This document shows, piece by piece, positions 34,170-43,427 of a stretch of DNA of 64,000 bases. The translations under genes were made by a program, and so were the position numbers. This DNA is from Paenibacillus assamensis DSM 18201 (GTDB taxonomy: Bacteria > Bacillota > Bacilli > Paenibacillales > Paenibacillaceae). The notes beneath the pieces are model-generated. The model was given only the letters and a program-made list of their open reading frames with translations, made no database searches and was not told where the DNA came from. The stretch is taken from assembly GCF_000422445.1 (NCBI RefSeq), contig NZ_KE383840.1:43494-107493 (forward strand), in the 5' to 3' direction. Position 1 is the stretch's first letter; every line of letters starts with the position of its first letter.

Positions 34170-35067
34170 TCGACTCGCCCCCTACCGCTTTAATGAAGAT
34201 ATCGTTCAACGTCGGTTCCTTCACTTCGAAGTGTTCTACCGTCGATTGGCTCATCGCCTGCTGCAAAATATGCTGTGCGGCAGACTCATCAGCAATGTTG
34301 ATAATGTAGCCTGTTTCCGTACGATCAATCTGCTTCACGCCAGTAATTTGCTCCAAACCTACTACTTCACCAGTCGTACGCAGGATTACTTTTTCACGCG
34401 GGTATTTCGCCTTCAAGTCACGCACTGTTCCTTGCAGCACCGCCTGACCTTTCTTCAAAATCGTCGTTTGACGGCATAATTCCTCAACATGCTCCATACG
34501 GTGTGTAGAGAACAAGATCGTCGCTCCATTGTCGCGCAATTCTTTAACTGTCTCTTTCATCAATTCCACGTTGACAGGGTCAAGACCACTGAACGCTTCA
34601 TCCATAATAATGAACTTCGGATTATGAACAATCGAAGCGATAAAGCCAATCTTCTGCTGATTTCCTTTGGATAGCTCCTCAATCTTCTTGTTATAATTCT
34701 CAGGCACTTGGAAACGTTCCAACCAATATTTCAAACTCTTGTCTGCATCACTGCGGGACATACCGCGCAGTTGTGCTAAGTACAGTACCTGATCGCTAAC
34801 CTTCACCTTTGGGTACAAGCCGCGTTCCTCTGGCAAATAGCCAAACAATTGCTCCAAGCCTTTATGATATGGCTTACCGTTGTATAAAATTTGACCTGCA
34901 TCTGGATAGATAAGGCCAAGCACCATTCGCATTGTCGTCGTCTTGCCGGCACCATTGGCACCTAGCAAACCGTAAATTTCTCCTGCTTCTACACTTAGGC
35001 TAATCTCATTGACTGCCGTCTTGTCGCCATATTGCTTCACGATTCGGTCAAGCTGTAACGTCTTCAT
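34162..35067 (-). CDS. ABC exporter ATPase, NatA/YhaQ-like
   Basis: From ATG 35067 it is 301 residues. It has Walker A GANGAGKTTT, signature LSKGNQQKIGFIASI, Walker B FIIMDEAFSGLDP and switch His in STHRMEHVEE. The unusual signature LSKGNQQK and DEAFSGLDP wording are typical of YhaQ/NatA-type exporters. A C-terminal domain of about 80 residues ends LNDIFIKAVGG. It pairs with the overlapping permease and lies behind the YtrB-like gene. The first in-frame ATG (35088) lacks a separate ribosome site. Confidence 0.85.
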   Translation of the reverse strand: MKTLQLDRIVKQYGDKTAVNEISLSVEAGEIYGLLGANGAGKTTTMRMVLGLIYPDAGQILYNGKPYHKGLEQLFGYLPEERGLYPKVKVSDQVLYLAQLRGMSRSDADKSLKYWLERFQVPENYNKKIEELSKGNQQKIGFIASIVHNPKFIIMDEAFSGLDPVNVELMKETVKELRDNGATILFSTHRMEHVEELCRQTTILKKGQAVLQGTVRDLKAKYPREKVILRTTGEVVGLEQITGVKQIDRTETGYIINIADESAAQHILQQAMSQSTVEHFEVKEPTLNDIFIKAVGGESNA

Positions 35068-35127
35068 CGTCCTAATCTCTCCTCTCATCGTTTACCCATT
35101 TACTCTCATTTACTCTATAAAAATAAA

Positions 35128-36006
35128 TTACTTAACACCCTTAATCGATTGCAGCATAATCTCATCTAATGGTACGGTCTGAACTCGTATTGGCTGAATA
35201 TTATGCCTTTGCAAGTAATCCTCAAAATTTGCAATTTCGTTTACGATTAGCCTTACGCTCACACCATCTTGAAGCGTATCTTTGATGCCTGGTGCATCTT
35301 TGAGCACAACTGCTTCAGAAATATTGAACCAATATTCCTTCCAAGCATCGAACAATTCATCTTTCTCCACGAATTGAACAAGTTGGCCGCGATGCAGAAA
35401 CATAATGTAATCGGAGAGCCTTCTCACTTCATCAATGATGTGCGTTGCGATAATAATCGTCCGATCACCGTCGTCCATAAACTTCTGCAAATCCTCCATT
35501 ACATAACGCCAACTGACAGGGTCCAACCCTGATGATGGTTCATCTAACAGCAGCACATCTGGACGATACGACAGTATCATAATCAACTCGCATTTACGCC
35601 GCATCCCTTTAGACATTTTGTTAAGCCTTGTCTTTGGTGGGATCTCGTACTTAGCCATCAGCGTCTGGTAGAGCTGCCAGTCCCAGTTCTTATACCAATA
35701 GGCATACACCGTAGCTAATTGATCGGGAGTCTTATAGTCATCTTCGCTGTTAGGCTGCTCTGGTAAATATCCGATCCGCTGCTTCCACTCATAATCATGA
35801 TCAGCATCGACACGCTGCTGACCGAAATAGATACTCCCTTGGTTTGGATAAGCAAGCCCAATCATCATGCTGAGCATCGTACTTTTACCTGAACCATTCA
35901 CGCCAACGATAGCTGTTACACAGCCACTTGGAAATTCAACATTTAACGGACCAACCCGTAGATGTTCACGGTACTTCTCAACTGCTTCCAGTGTATAGGC
36001 ATTCAT
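35128..36006 (-). CDS. ABC transporter ATPase, YtrB-like
   Basis: This 292-residue ATPase has Walker A GVNGSGKSTM, signature MSKGMRRKCELIMIL, Walker B VLLLDEPSSGLDP and switch His in ATHIIDEVRR. The KMSKGMRRK signature and C-terminal extension match the YtrB family linked to GntR-type YtrA. It begins 24 nt after the GntR gene, so they share a transcript. The membrane partner is most likely the six-helix protein encoded at the head of the same operon. Confidence 0.82.
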   Translation of the reverse strand: MNAYTLEAVEKYREHLRVGPLNVEFPSGCVTAIVGVNGSGKSTMLSMMIGLAYPNQGSIYFGQQRVDADHDYEWKQRIGYLPEQPNSEDDYKTPDQLATVYAYWYKNWDWQLYQTLMAKYEIPPKTRLNKMSKGMRRKCELIMILSYRPDVLLLDEPSSGLDPVSWRYVMEDLQKFMDDGDRTIIIATHIIDEVRRLSDYIMFLHRGQLVQFVEKDELFDAWKEYWFNISEAVVLKDAPGIKDTLQDGVSVRLIVNEIANFEDYLQRHNIQPIRVQTVPLDEIMLQSIKGVK

Positions 36007-36030
36007 TATCAGTACCTCCTCCCCTCAATC

Positions 36031-36423
36031 TCAGTCATTTCGCATCCGTATTCGTACAATCTCATTAAAAATATCCCTTAACTCCTGTTCATCTATCTGC
36101 ATCTGCTTAGCAGCATCTATGGCCGCTATGATAGCTTCTTCAACCGCCCGCTTACGGAATTGGTCGCGTTCACCTTGATGAACCGGCGCCACAAACGTAC
36201 CTGTGCCCTGCTTCGTGCGCAGCAGCCCTTCTTGCTCTAAATCTTGATACACACGTCGTATTGTAATGACACTGCAACTTAACTGACCTGCTAGTTCACG
36301 AATCGATGGTAATAACGTTCCCGTCTCGATGTGTCCGCTCAAAATTAACGTCTTAAGCTGACTCTTAATCTGTGCATACAATGGTTCGGTGCTATTCTCA
36401 TCAAGCTGTATCGGAATGAACAT
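36031..36423 (-). CDS. GntR-family repressor, YtrA subfamily
   Basis: From ATG 36423 (GAGGAGGTGA 8 nt upstream) it is 130 residues. A GntR winged helix (about 8-75) shows EPLYAQIKSQLKTLILSGHIETGTLLPSIRELAGQL and ITIRRVYQDLEQEGLLRTKQGTGTFV. The short C-terminal helical part (about 80-130) is the YtrA-type dimerisation arm, too small for a ligand domain. It probably represses its own operon through the palindrome at 37324-37345. The longer frame starting at TTG 36447 would run through the ribosome site. Confidence 0.88.
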   Translation of the reverse strand: MFIPIQLDENSTEPLYAQIKSQLKTLILSGHIETGTLLPSIRELAGQLSCSVITIRRVYQDLEQEGLLRTKQGTGTFVAPVHQGERDQFRKRAVEEAIIAAIDAAKQMQIDEQELRDIFNEIVRIRMRND

Positions 36424-36550
36424 AGGCCGGTTCACCTCCTCTATCAATCTTGCAACTACACGGAGCGTGACACGTTAACCACCCAATGCGTCGATGACGC
36501 CAATCTATTTTATTTCTCAAATCTGAAAATTTCCTTCCTGCATATCTGAT

Positions 36551-37270
36551 TCAAGACAAATCCGTTCGCCGCAGCACTTGTAAAGATGACTTCATTCCCC
36601 AAATAATTGCTTGGCTCAGCACCACGATCGTTACAATTACGGTTGGAAGCGGCCATTCATTTGTTATATAAAGTAATGACTTGAAGACCGAGCCTCCACA
36701 TAAACTAATAATGATTGCCGTTATAGTTAAAATCACCATAACGAGGAACACGACCAACATATACATTTTGCCGCTCATTTTCCACTCACAATACGTAAAC
36801 AGGACATTTATCAAAATGCTGAGTGTTAGACCTATCAGAACAAACAGCGCATAGGAAGCGGCATTCGTTACTTTATCCAATCCAATAATGAAGTAGCTAA
36901 CGAAAAAGAAAGTCGTACCGTTCACTAGCGATAGAATACAAACTTGCAAGTATCTAGCACGCACAATGGTTTGAATGCCGATTGGCAAAATACGCTGCTT
37001 TATTACATATTTGCGATAAGAGTCCTCTGATAAATAGCGGGTAGATCTACGATTCATAAAAGTTCCTAGGCTTAAAAAAATGAGAAAAAGATAAAAATCC
37101 ATAAGGATGGTGGAGATGATACCAACTTCCTTATCAAAAACCATCTGAGCCATCGGATAGGTCATAACTGAAAGATAGACCATGAACAATATCGTTAACA
37201 GCAACCCTATCGGTGATGTTCTAAATTCTTGCTTCACGATGAACCAAGCATCCCGCCAACCTCTTTTCAT
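36551..37270 (-). CDS. six-helix membrane protein, probable ABC transporter subunit
   Basis: This 239-residue protein has six hydrophobic segments and few charged residues in them. A cytoplasmic loop after helix 2 reads NRRSTRYLSEDSYRKYVIKQRILPIG, similar in position to the coupling loop of ABC-2 permeases. I do not recognise a named family with confidence. It is the first gene behind the operator-bearing promoter, upstream of the YtrA- and YtrB-like genes, and so probably forms the permease of the YtrB-like ATPase. Confidence 0.6.
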   Translation of the reverse strand: MKRGWRDAWFIVKQEFRTSPIGLLLTILFMVYLSVMTYPMAQMVFDKEVGIISTILMDFYLFLIFLSLGTFMNRRSTRYLSEDSYRKYVIKQRILPIGIQTIVRARYLQVCILSLVNGTTFFFVSYFIIGLDKVTNAASYALFVLIGLTLSILINVLFTYCEWKMSGKMYMLVVFLVMVILTITAIIISLCGGSVFKSLLYITNEWPLPTVIVTIVVLSQAIIWGMKSSLQVLRRTDLS

Positions 37271-37323
37271 GAGGAGACACCTACTTTCCTTTCAATCGCA
37301 CAGCTCACTATTCACTGTGATTA

Positions 37324-37373
37324 CTGTGTATATTGTTATACACAGTATAATGACCTCTACACACAGTCGTCAA
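37324..37373 (-). promoter_or_regulatory. promoter with YtrA-type palindromic operator
   Basis: Minus-strand TTGACG (37368-37373), 18-nt spacer and TATACT (37344-37349). The perfect inverted repeat CTGTGTATA-TTGT-TATACACAG (37324-37345) begins in the last bases of the -10 hexamer and covers the start point. This is where a GntR repressor would block transcription. Confidence 0.75.
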
Positions 37374-37400
37374 GGATTATTTTCCAATCCTTTTACTCAC

Positions 37401-37452
37401 AAAAAAACAACCCTTATCCAAGCAGCCCTCAAGCTGTATGAATAAAGGTTGT
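37401..37452 (-). terminator. terminator of the DUF420 gene
   Basis: ACAACCCTTAT and ATAAAGGTTGT arms pair, and the minus strand ends TTTTTTTGTG. It lies just after the DUF420 gene and just before the ABC operon promoter. Confidence 0.7.
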
Positions 37453-37473
37453 CCCCATTAGAAAAATGGCATG

Positions 37474-37935
37474 TTAGCCAAAAATAGCATCAATCACTGG
37501 CTTCGTATGTCCGCCTGGATATAGAATATACAACAGTACATACACAGTCGCACCTGTAGCTGCTGTAATAAACCAGATCGTCGCAGTAACGCGTCCAAGC
37601 TTGCGGTGCTTGTCATACTTCTTCTTAAATCCTAAGTACAATGTTGTCAAGCCGAACACAGCTGCAACAGTCGCCAGCACGATATGGAAAAGCAGGAACA
37701 CCAGGTAGATCGTCTTCAACGATTCTGGCCCGCCCCATGATGTGTTTCCTACAAAAATCGTGCGAGATACGTAAATAATGAAGAACAAAATAGCTGCGAT
37801 TGCAGCTTGCTTCATCGTCCGCTCATGCTCTTTGCGCTTGCCTTTAATAATTTGGCGCCAACCGATCGCAACCAAGATGGCACTAAGTACAATAAAGAAC
37901 GTACTGATCGTTGGGAATAGTGAGTACATATCCAC
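37474..37935 (-). CDS. ctaM: DUF420 membrane protein, oxidase maturation (CtaM/YozB-like)
   Basis: This 153-residue protein has four hydrophobic helices with conserved His residues near the membrane faces, and contains FHIVLATVAAVFGLTTLYLGFKKKYDKHRKLGR. This is the DUF420 pattern. The Staphylococcus aureus member CtaM is needed for activity of heme-copper oxidase, and the Bacillus member is YozB. Its place 46 nt behind ctaG, at the end of the oxidase gene cluster, supports the same role. Symbol is by analogy. Confidence 0.85.
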   Translation of the reverse strand: MDMYSLFPTISTFFIVLSAILVAIGWRQIIKGKRKEHERTMKQAAIAAILFFIIYVSRTIFVGNTSWGGPESLKTIYLVFLLFHIVLATVAAVFGLTTLYLGFKKKYDKHRKLGRVTATIWFITAATGATVYVLLYILYPGGHTKPVIDAIFG

Positions 37936-37981
37936 GATGCATTATCCCTCCTTACAAGTTATCATTCCCATTATATCGAAA

Positions 37982-38890
37982 TCATGCATTCTGCCAATCA
38001 CTTTTCGGTGTCGAATCTCCGACATCATCATCTTTTCCTTCACGACGGAACCAACGAGAGAACACATAAGCTAGAATGATACCATACATTGTTTCTTGAA
38101 CGAGCTTCATCAAAATACCACCAAGCTGCTGATCCTCTCTTACATCGAACCAACTAAAAAACTGCGGACCATCAAAGGCTGCCAGCAAGGCCTCTGGACT
38201 GCCAGACACACAATAGCCCATCGCCGCTGCCCATGTATTCGGATCATTATAGGTCGCGTATAACGATTCATCTGCAAAGATAAGAAGCGCACATGCAGGT
38301 GTAATCAGCAATCCATTTAAGAAAATATAGCCCATTTTTTTTACATCGCTAATCAGATTCCATTCTGGAACAGGATTAACGACAGGCCACCACATCATAA
38401 AGGCTGCAATATAAAGAGCAATATAGTACAACGTGTGTACACCGTAATTCAGCATAATGTAATCATGTACGACCGGAATATGATAGAACGAAAATAGCGC
38501 ATTGAATAGTACTGCTGTCAGTATCGGGTGCATCATCCACTTCAATTTACGCAGCAGCCGACGATCCAAGAGAAACTTCCACATCCAGTCTGGAATCCCC
38601 TTCAGTAGCAGAGGAGGCGCTATAATATAGCACAATGACATCATGACCATGTGGAACGTGAACATCAGGTGGCCCATTAAATCAATTGGTCCGCCCTGTG
38701 ACAAGTAAATAAGCACGACGCCTACAATGAAACTAACTCGTTGTCCCCCTGTTACAGGCTTGGAACCAGGGAACCGATCTCTAAAATAACCTGTTAAACC
38801 AAGATACAATACAATAACCAACAACGCGGCAACGAGAAACAAAGGGCTCCATAAATCGGCAAATGAAAAATACTGCTCCAATCCAAACAT
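37982..38890 (-). CDS. ctaG: caa3 oxidase assembly factor CtaG
   Basis: This 302-residue protein has about seven hydrophobic helices, and His-rich loops such as HLMFTFHMVMMSLCYIIAPPLLLKG and FNALFSFYHIPVVHDYIM. These match the Caa3_CtaG family, needed for cytochrome caa3 assembly, probably CuA or CuB delivery. Its C terminus is hydrophilic (about 280-302). It follows ctaF after a terminator-like hairpin, so it may be partly uncoupled from the structural genes. SD GGGGGAAG precedes ATG 38890. Confidence 0.9.
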   Translation of the reverse strand: MFGLEQYFSFADLWSPLFLVAALLVIVLYLGLTGYFRDRFPGSKPVTGGQRVSFIVGVVLIYLSQGGPIDLMGHLMFTFHMVMMSLCYIIAPPLLLKGIPDWMWKFLLDRRLLRKLKWMMHPILTAVLFNALFSFYHIPVVHDYIMLNYGVHTLYYIALYIAAFMMWWPVVNPVPEWNLISDVKKMGYIFLNGLLITPACALLIFADESLYATYNDPNTWAAAMGYCVSGSPEALLAAFDGPQFFSWFDVREDQQLGGILMKLVQETMYGIILAYVFSRWFRREGKDDDVGDSTPKSDWQNA

Positions 38891-38950
38891 AGCTGCTTCC
38901 CCCTCTCATCAACAAGCTGTCATCGTTTCGCCACATTTGATCTTCTACGG

Positions 38951-38983
38951 AAAAAGAGGCGGTGCATCGCACCACCTCTTTCT
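38951..38983 (-). terminator. terminator or attenuator after ctaF
   Basis: AGAGGCGGTGC and GCACCACCTCT form a stem with one mismatch; the minus strand continues TTTTTCC. It sits between ctaF and ctaG, so it may reduce expression of the assembly genes relative to the structural genes. Confidence 0.7.
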
Positions 38984-39063
38984 ATTATGCTATCGTTCCT
39001 GAATAAGCTCTGATTATACTCTACACGCGCTCAGCACTCATTCAACGTTAAACTTGAAATCGT

Positions 39064-39387
39064 CTACCACCATACCCAATATAGAGCCATGACGATACAG
39101 GTCAGTGCGACAAAGGCGCCGCCAAGCATAAACACGACAGGCAGTAAATGACCTTTGTCTTTCATATGCATCCAATAAGCCATCTGGATGATAACTTGAA
39201 GCACTGCCATAACAAGCAAAATAATGATGATAAAGGTTGCATTCACTTCAGCTACAGAAGCAACGGCAGCAAACGCAATCAGTGAAAGTACGATGGAGAA
39301 AATAAACGCAACAACGTGCTTTTGTCGCCCTTCGTGCTTATGACGACGATTTGAATGGCTAGAAGACGATTGTTGTTGTGACGCCAT
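39064..39387 (-). CDS. ctaF: cytochrome c oxidase subunit IV
   Basis: This 107-residue protein has a Ser/His/Arg-rich cytoplasmic N terminus and three transmembrane helices. It contains INVxFIIIILLVMAVLQVIIQ-like helix 2, then MAYWMHMKDKGHLLPVVF, the hallmark loop of bacterial subunit IV (COX4_pro). It stabilises the oxidase complex. It starts a few bases after the ctaE stop. Confidence 0.88.
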   Translation of the reverse strand: MASQQQSSSSHSNRRHKHEGRQKHVVAFIFSIVLSLIAFAAVASVAEVNATFIIIILLVMAVLQVIIQMAYWMHMKDKGHLLPVVFMLGGAFVALTCIVMALYWVWW

Positions 39388-39390
39388 CGT

Positions 39391-40011
39391 CTACACCACC
39401 CTTCCCATTAGGTAAACAACTGTGAAGATGAATACCCACACAACGTCGATGAAGTGCCAGTAGATTGCAGACACATACACCTTCGGTGCTGTTACGAGAT
39501 TCAGGCCTTTCTTCTTCACTTGAATAATCAACAATGTGATCCAAAGAACACCGAATGCAACGTGAGCACCGTGGAAACCAACTAACGTATAGAATGCGGT
39601 ACTAAACGCACTCGTCGTAAAGTTGTGACCATGGTGGATATACTCAACGAACTCGTAAATCTCCAGCCCTAGGAAAGAGAAGCCCAATAGAACGGTTACG
39701 ATAAGCCACTTAATCAGATCCTTTACTTTATTCTGGTGCAGCGCCTGAACAGCGAACACACTAGTAAGTGAACTGACAAGTAGGATAAGCGTTGCTGCTC
39801 CAACGATCGGGAGCTTGAACAGTTCGGCAGCAGTTGGCCCGTCACCGACTTGATCACGAAGAGCCAGGAATGTTGCGAATAATGTACCGAACAACACTGC
39901 CTCTCCGCCAAGGAAGAGCCAGAAGCCGAGTACTTTGTTGCGGCCTTCCAAGGTCGCATTTTCCGGTTGATGAGGCCATTCGCCTTCTACGTGATGACCG
40001 TGTGCACTCAT
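39391..40011 (-). CDS. ctaE: cytochrome c oxidase subunit III
   Basis: This 206-residue protein has five transmembrane helices, as in caa3-type CtaE. Motifs are LGFWLFLGGEAVLFGTLFATF, LGLEIYEFVEYIHHGH, TLVGFHGAHVAFGVLW and YWHFIDVVWVFIFTVVYL. The HGxHVxxG and WHFVDxVW residues define subunit III. The ATG overlaps the ctaD stop by 4 nt, which gives coupled translation. Confidence 0.95.
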   Translation of the reverse strand: MSAHGHHVEGEWPHQPENATLEGRNKVLGFWLFLGGEAVLFGTLFATFLALRDQVGDGPTAAELFKLPIVGAATLILLVSSLTSVFAVQALHQNKVKDLIKWLIVTVLLGFSFLGLEIYEFVEYIHHGHNFTTSAFSTAFYTLVGFHGAHVAFGVLWITLLIIQVKKKGLNLVTAPKVYVSAIYWHFIDVVWVFIFTVVYLMGRVV

Positions 40012-41900
40012 GCTCTTCCCCCCTTGTCTTCAAGCTCTTCTACTTCAATATGATAGCCAGGATCATCATAGACGGAACGAAGGAACATACAACCAAACGT
40101 GATGCCCAATCCGATAATCGAGACAATATAGTTATTGAATAAGAATCCTAGTATTGCATTTTCAAACAAATCTCTTCCGTACATAAATCCGAAGCCTGCA
40201 ATGAATAAGCCAACGGACATAAAGAACGGGAGAATCGTCGGAGAAGGCATATGGATCGAAGCGAGCGGCTCAGCAGGAGTCATCTCCTTGTTACCGTCCA
40301 TCTTCTCTTTCCACCAAGCATCATAGCCGCGTACAAGCGGAGTTTGCTTGAAGTTGTATTCTGGAGGAGGCGAAGGAATCGTCCACTCCAATGTACGACC
40401 GTCTTCCCACGGATCATTTGAAGCATTTTTCGGCTGACGGGACGTAATAAAGATGTTCCACAAGAACATAAGCGTTCCGATCCCCATCATAATCGCACCA
40501 ACTGTACTAATCATGTTCATCGTGTCAAAGCCTTGGTTCGGCAGATACGTTGCAACACGACGCGGCATTCCGATTAGACCTAGGAAATGCTGTACAAAGA
40601 ACGTTAGTTGGAAGCCGATAAAGAACATCCAGAACGTTGCTTTACCAAGCCCTTCATACAAGGTGCGACCGAACATTTTCGGCCACCAGAAATGCAATCC
40701 AGAGAATAGGCCCAGCACCAAACCACCTACGATTACGTAGTGGAAGTGAGCAACAACGAAATACGTATCGTGGAACTGGAAGTTAGCTGGCGCTGACGCC
40801 AACATAACACCCGTAACCCCACCCATAACGAACGTTGGAATGAAACCAATTGCATACAAGTTCGCTGCTGTGAACTTAATGGAACCGCCCCACAGCGTAA
40901 AGATCCAGTTAAAGATCTTAATACCTGTCGGTACGGCAATTAGCATCGTTGCGATAGAGAACAACGCATTCGCCACGGGACCTAGACCTACTGTGAACAT
41001 GTGGTGCGCCCACACCATGAAACCTAGAAAACCGATAAGAATCGTTGCGAACACCATCGAACTATATCCGAACAGACGCTTACGAGCAAATGTGCTGAGA
41101 ACATCAGAAATGATACCAAATGCCGGTAAGATCAAAATGTAAACTTCAGGATGTCCGAATATCCAGAAAATATGCTGCCATAATACAGGGTTACCGCCCA
41201 AGGCAACGTTAAAGAAGTTTCCGCTGAATAAACGATCGAACATAAGCAAAATAAGTCCTACTGTAATAGCAGGGAATGCGAACAAAATAAGTGCAGAAGT
41301 AATGAAGGAGGCCCATGTGAACATCGGCATCCGCATGTACGTCATTCCTGGTGCACGCATGTTAATAATGGTAACCAAGAAGTTAATACCGCCTAAGAGC
41401 GTACCTAGACCGGATATTTGAAGACCAATTGTATAAAAATCGACCCCGTGATGCGGACTATATTCGTTACTGGCTAACGGAACATATGATGTCCATCCTG
41501 CATCTGGAACATCGCCTACGATCCAGCTCAAGTTGAGCAAAAGTCCGCCGAACAAGAACGTCCAGAAACCAAGGGAATTCAAGAACGGGAACGCTACATC
41601 TCGCGCACCGATCTGCAACGGAACGATCGCATTCATTAAGGCGAATATAATCGGCATGACACCAAGGAATATCATTGTCGTGCCGTGCATCGTAATCAAT
41701 TCATTAAATGCTTGTTCACTCACTAAATCATTAAGCGGCTTAATTAACTGAATTCGGATCAAGATCGCTTCAATACCACCAATGCCGAAGAACAAACCGC
41801 CGGCAAGGAGGTACAAAATTCCGATCTTCTTATGGTCGACCGTCGTAAGCCAGTCCATAATACCGGTGTACCGCTTGACTGTATGTGCTGTATGAGCCAA
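40008..41900 (-). CDS. ctaD: cytochrome c oxidase subunit I
   Basis: This 630-residue heme-copper catalytic subunit has about 14 transmembrane segments. Heme and CuB ligands are visible: ITMHGTTMIFLG (low-spin heme His), HPEVYILILPAFG (CuB His and the crosslinked Tyr), WAHHMFTVG (two CuB His) and HFHYVIVGG (heme His pair). It reduces oxygen to water and pumps protons. The C-terminal part (about 540-630) carries two further helices typical of Bacillus CtaD. It lies 50 nt behind ctaC. Confidence 0.97.
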   Translation of the reverse strand: MAHTAHTVKRYTGIMDWLTTVDHKKIGILYLLAGGLFFGIGGIEAILIRIQLIKPLNDLVSEQAFNELITMHGTTMIFLGVMPIIFALMNAIVPLQIGARDVAFPFLNSLGFWTFLFGGLLLNLSWIVGDVPDAGWTSYVPLASNEYSPHHGVDFYTIGLQISGLGTLLGGINFLVTIINMRAPGMTYMRMPMFTWASFITSALILFAFPAITVGLILLMFDRLFSGNFFNVALGGNPVLWQHIFWIFGHPEVYILILPAFGIISDVLSTFARKRLFGYSSMVFATILIGFLGFMVWAHHMFTVGLGPVANALFSIATMLIAVPTGIKIFNWIFTLWGGSIKFTAANLYAIGFIPTFVMGGVTGVMLASAPANFQFHDTYFVVAHFHYVIVGGLVLGLFSGLHFWWPKMFGRTLYEGLGKATFWMFFIGFQLTFFVQHFLGLIGMPRRVATYLPNQGFDTMNMISTVGAIMMGIGTLMFLWNIFITSRQPKNASNDPWEDGRTLEWTIPSPPPEYNFKQTPLVRGYDAWWKEKMDGNKEMTPAEPLASIHMPSPTILPFFMSVGLFIAGFGFMYGRDLFENAILGFLFNNYIVSIIGLGITFGCMFLRSVYDDPGYHIEVEELEDKGGRA

Positions 41901-41950
41901 GGCCGTAACCCCTCCCCTAGAAGATGCTTATTTCTGTTTCTTACCTGTGC

Positions 41951-43051
41951 TTATTCTTCGACGTTAGGAATACCATTGTTGATCTTTTCAAGTGAATCCA
42001 GCTTGTAATTAGCCAAATAGTCTACGATTTGATCGAGCTCTGGATCAGTCAATTTAATGACACCCATCTTATTGCCCGGTTTCACATCGTCCGTTTCTTT
42101 AATCCATTTACGCAAATGATCTTCGATCTTCGCTTGATCAAGAGATTCCGAAGCTTTCTCACGGTTAAGTAATATACCGGCTACCGCTTCCCTGCTTCCT
42201 ATCCCTTTCAAGTTCGGCGCTGTCTTAGGCTCATTCTCTACAGCATGGCAAGACAAGCAGCTTTGCTTAAATACTTCCGCTACCGCTGCATCACCTGTAA
42301 ATGGCTTAGCTGGAGCCTGCATCTCTTTCACCCAAGCATCAAATGTCTCTTGGCTGACTGATTTAACTTTGAAATCCATATACGCATGGGAAGGTCCACA
42401 AAGCTCGGCGCACTTACCACGGTAAACATTTTCTTCTGGTGCATCAAAGTGCATCTTGTTCTTGTTGCCTTTATCTAAGCTGTCTATGCGGTTGGTGTCC
42501 ATCTTACCAGCAAGGGAAGGGATCCAGAAGGAGTGGAGCACGTCTTTCGTGCTGAGTTCTACTGCAATTTTCTTACCATAGGGAATAACTAAATCTTGTG
42601 CGGTTCTAATCTTGTACTCGGGATATTCGAATTCCCACCAGTACTGATATGCTGTTACCTTGACTTTAACTGCATTCTCGTCTTTGCTATAATCCTCGGC
42701 GAAGGCAAATACATATTTCAATGTTGGAACAGCCAGGATAACCAAAAGGATAATCGGAATAACCGTCCAAATGATCTCCAACTTGTGACTGCCTTCTACC
42801 TGCTTCGGAATCGACTTATCGCCTGGCTTCCGACGATAGCGCACGAGAACATAGACGGAAAGTCCGAATACGATCACCACTACGCCTGTCATAATACCAA
42901 TCGACAGCTTCATCAAGTCGAACTGCGACTGTGCAATTGAACCTTGCGGGTTGAGTGTCGATAAATCCTCACGACCACAAGCGCTTAAAAGCAAGACGAG
43001 TCCGGCTAACAGCGGAAGAAGACGCTTACTAAACTGCCACCGTTTCATCAT
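41951..43051 (-). CDS. ctaC: cytochrome c oxidase subunit II with fused cytochrome c
   Basis: This 366-residue protein has a lipoprotein signal (LVLLLSACG, lipidation Cys about 26), two transmembrane helices (about 48-70 and 92-112), a CuA domain with TAYQYWWEFEY, H in DVLHSFWIPSLAGK and C-x3-C-x3-H in KCAELCGPSHAYMDF, and a C-terminal cytochrome c with CLSCH near 270 and Met in NKMG. This fused form marks a caa3-type oxidase. It is the first structural gene of the operon, with two promoters more than 250 nt upstream. Confidence 0.96.
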   Translation of the reverse strand: MMKRWQFSKRLLPLLAGLVLLLSACGREDLSTLNPQGSIAQSQFDLMKLSIGIMTGVVVIVFGLSVYVLVRYRRKPGDKSIPKQVEGSHKLEIIWTVIPIILLVILAVPTLKYVFAFAEDYSKDENAVKVKVTAYQYWWEFEYPEYKIRTAQDLVIPYGKKIAVELSTKDVLHSFWIPSLAGKMDTNRIDSLDKGNKNKMHFDAPEENVYRGKCAELCGPSHAYMDFKVKSVSQETFDAWVKEMQAPAKPFTGDAAVAEVFKQSCLSCHAVENEPKTAPNLKGIGSREAVAGILLNREKASESLDQAKIEDHLRKWIKETDDVKPGNKMGVIKLTDPELDQIVDYLANYKLDSLEKINNGIPNVEE

Positions 43052-43321
43052 TCATCAACCCCACTTTGTCCTTTTTCGTTGATGCTGATTAGGGTATTGT
43101 TGCTCTGCATAAGCTTATCCTCCATTACTCCATACATGTGCTATTACATTAAATAGAAATAGACTTGCAATAGATGCAACAAACGATGAAGCTACTGGCT
43201 GATTCACGTAACTATCCGACCGTACTTCTACTCACTCTTAGCCGTTCCGAGCTAGCGGGAAGACACGATCAAATTCAGCGCGGATGTCACAACCCTGTCA
43301 ATAAATGCAATCACTCACCTA

Positions 43322-43350
43322 AATATAATTTCCATATTTTTATTTGTCAA
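43322..43350 (-). promoter_or_regulatory. proximal sigma-A promoter of the cta operon
   Basis: Consensus TTGACA (43345-43350), 17-nt spacer and TATATT (43322-43327) on the minus strand. The untranslated leader to ctaC would be about 265 nt. Confidence 0.75.
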
Positions 43351-43387
43351 CGATTACCTGCTAGTTCACAAAGTGTTCAAATATCGG

Positions 43388-43427
43388 ATAATACCGCACA
43401 GCAAAAGACTTTGCAAGCGTTTACAAA
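43388..43427 (-). promoter_or_regulatory. distal cta promoter overlapped by a cre site
   Basis: Minus-strand TTGCAA (43411-43416), 17-nt spacer and TATTAT (43388-43393). The plus-strand sequence TTGCAAGCGTTTACAAA (43411-43427) fits the CcpA cre consensus WTGNAANCGNWNNCAWW and covers the -35, which predicts glucose repression. The remaining bases from 43428 to the small gene at 43787 hold only a terminator and no gene. Confidence 0.65.
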
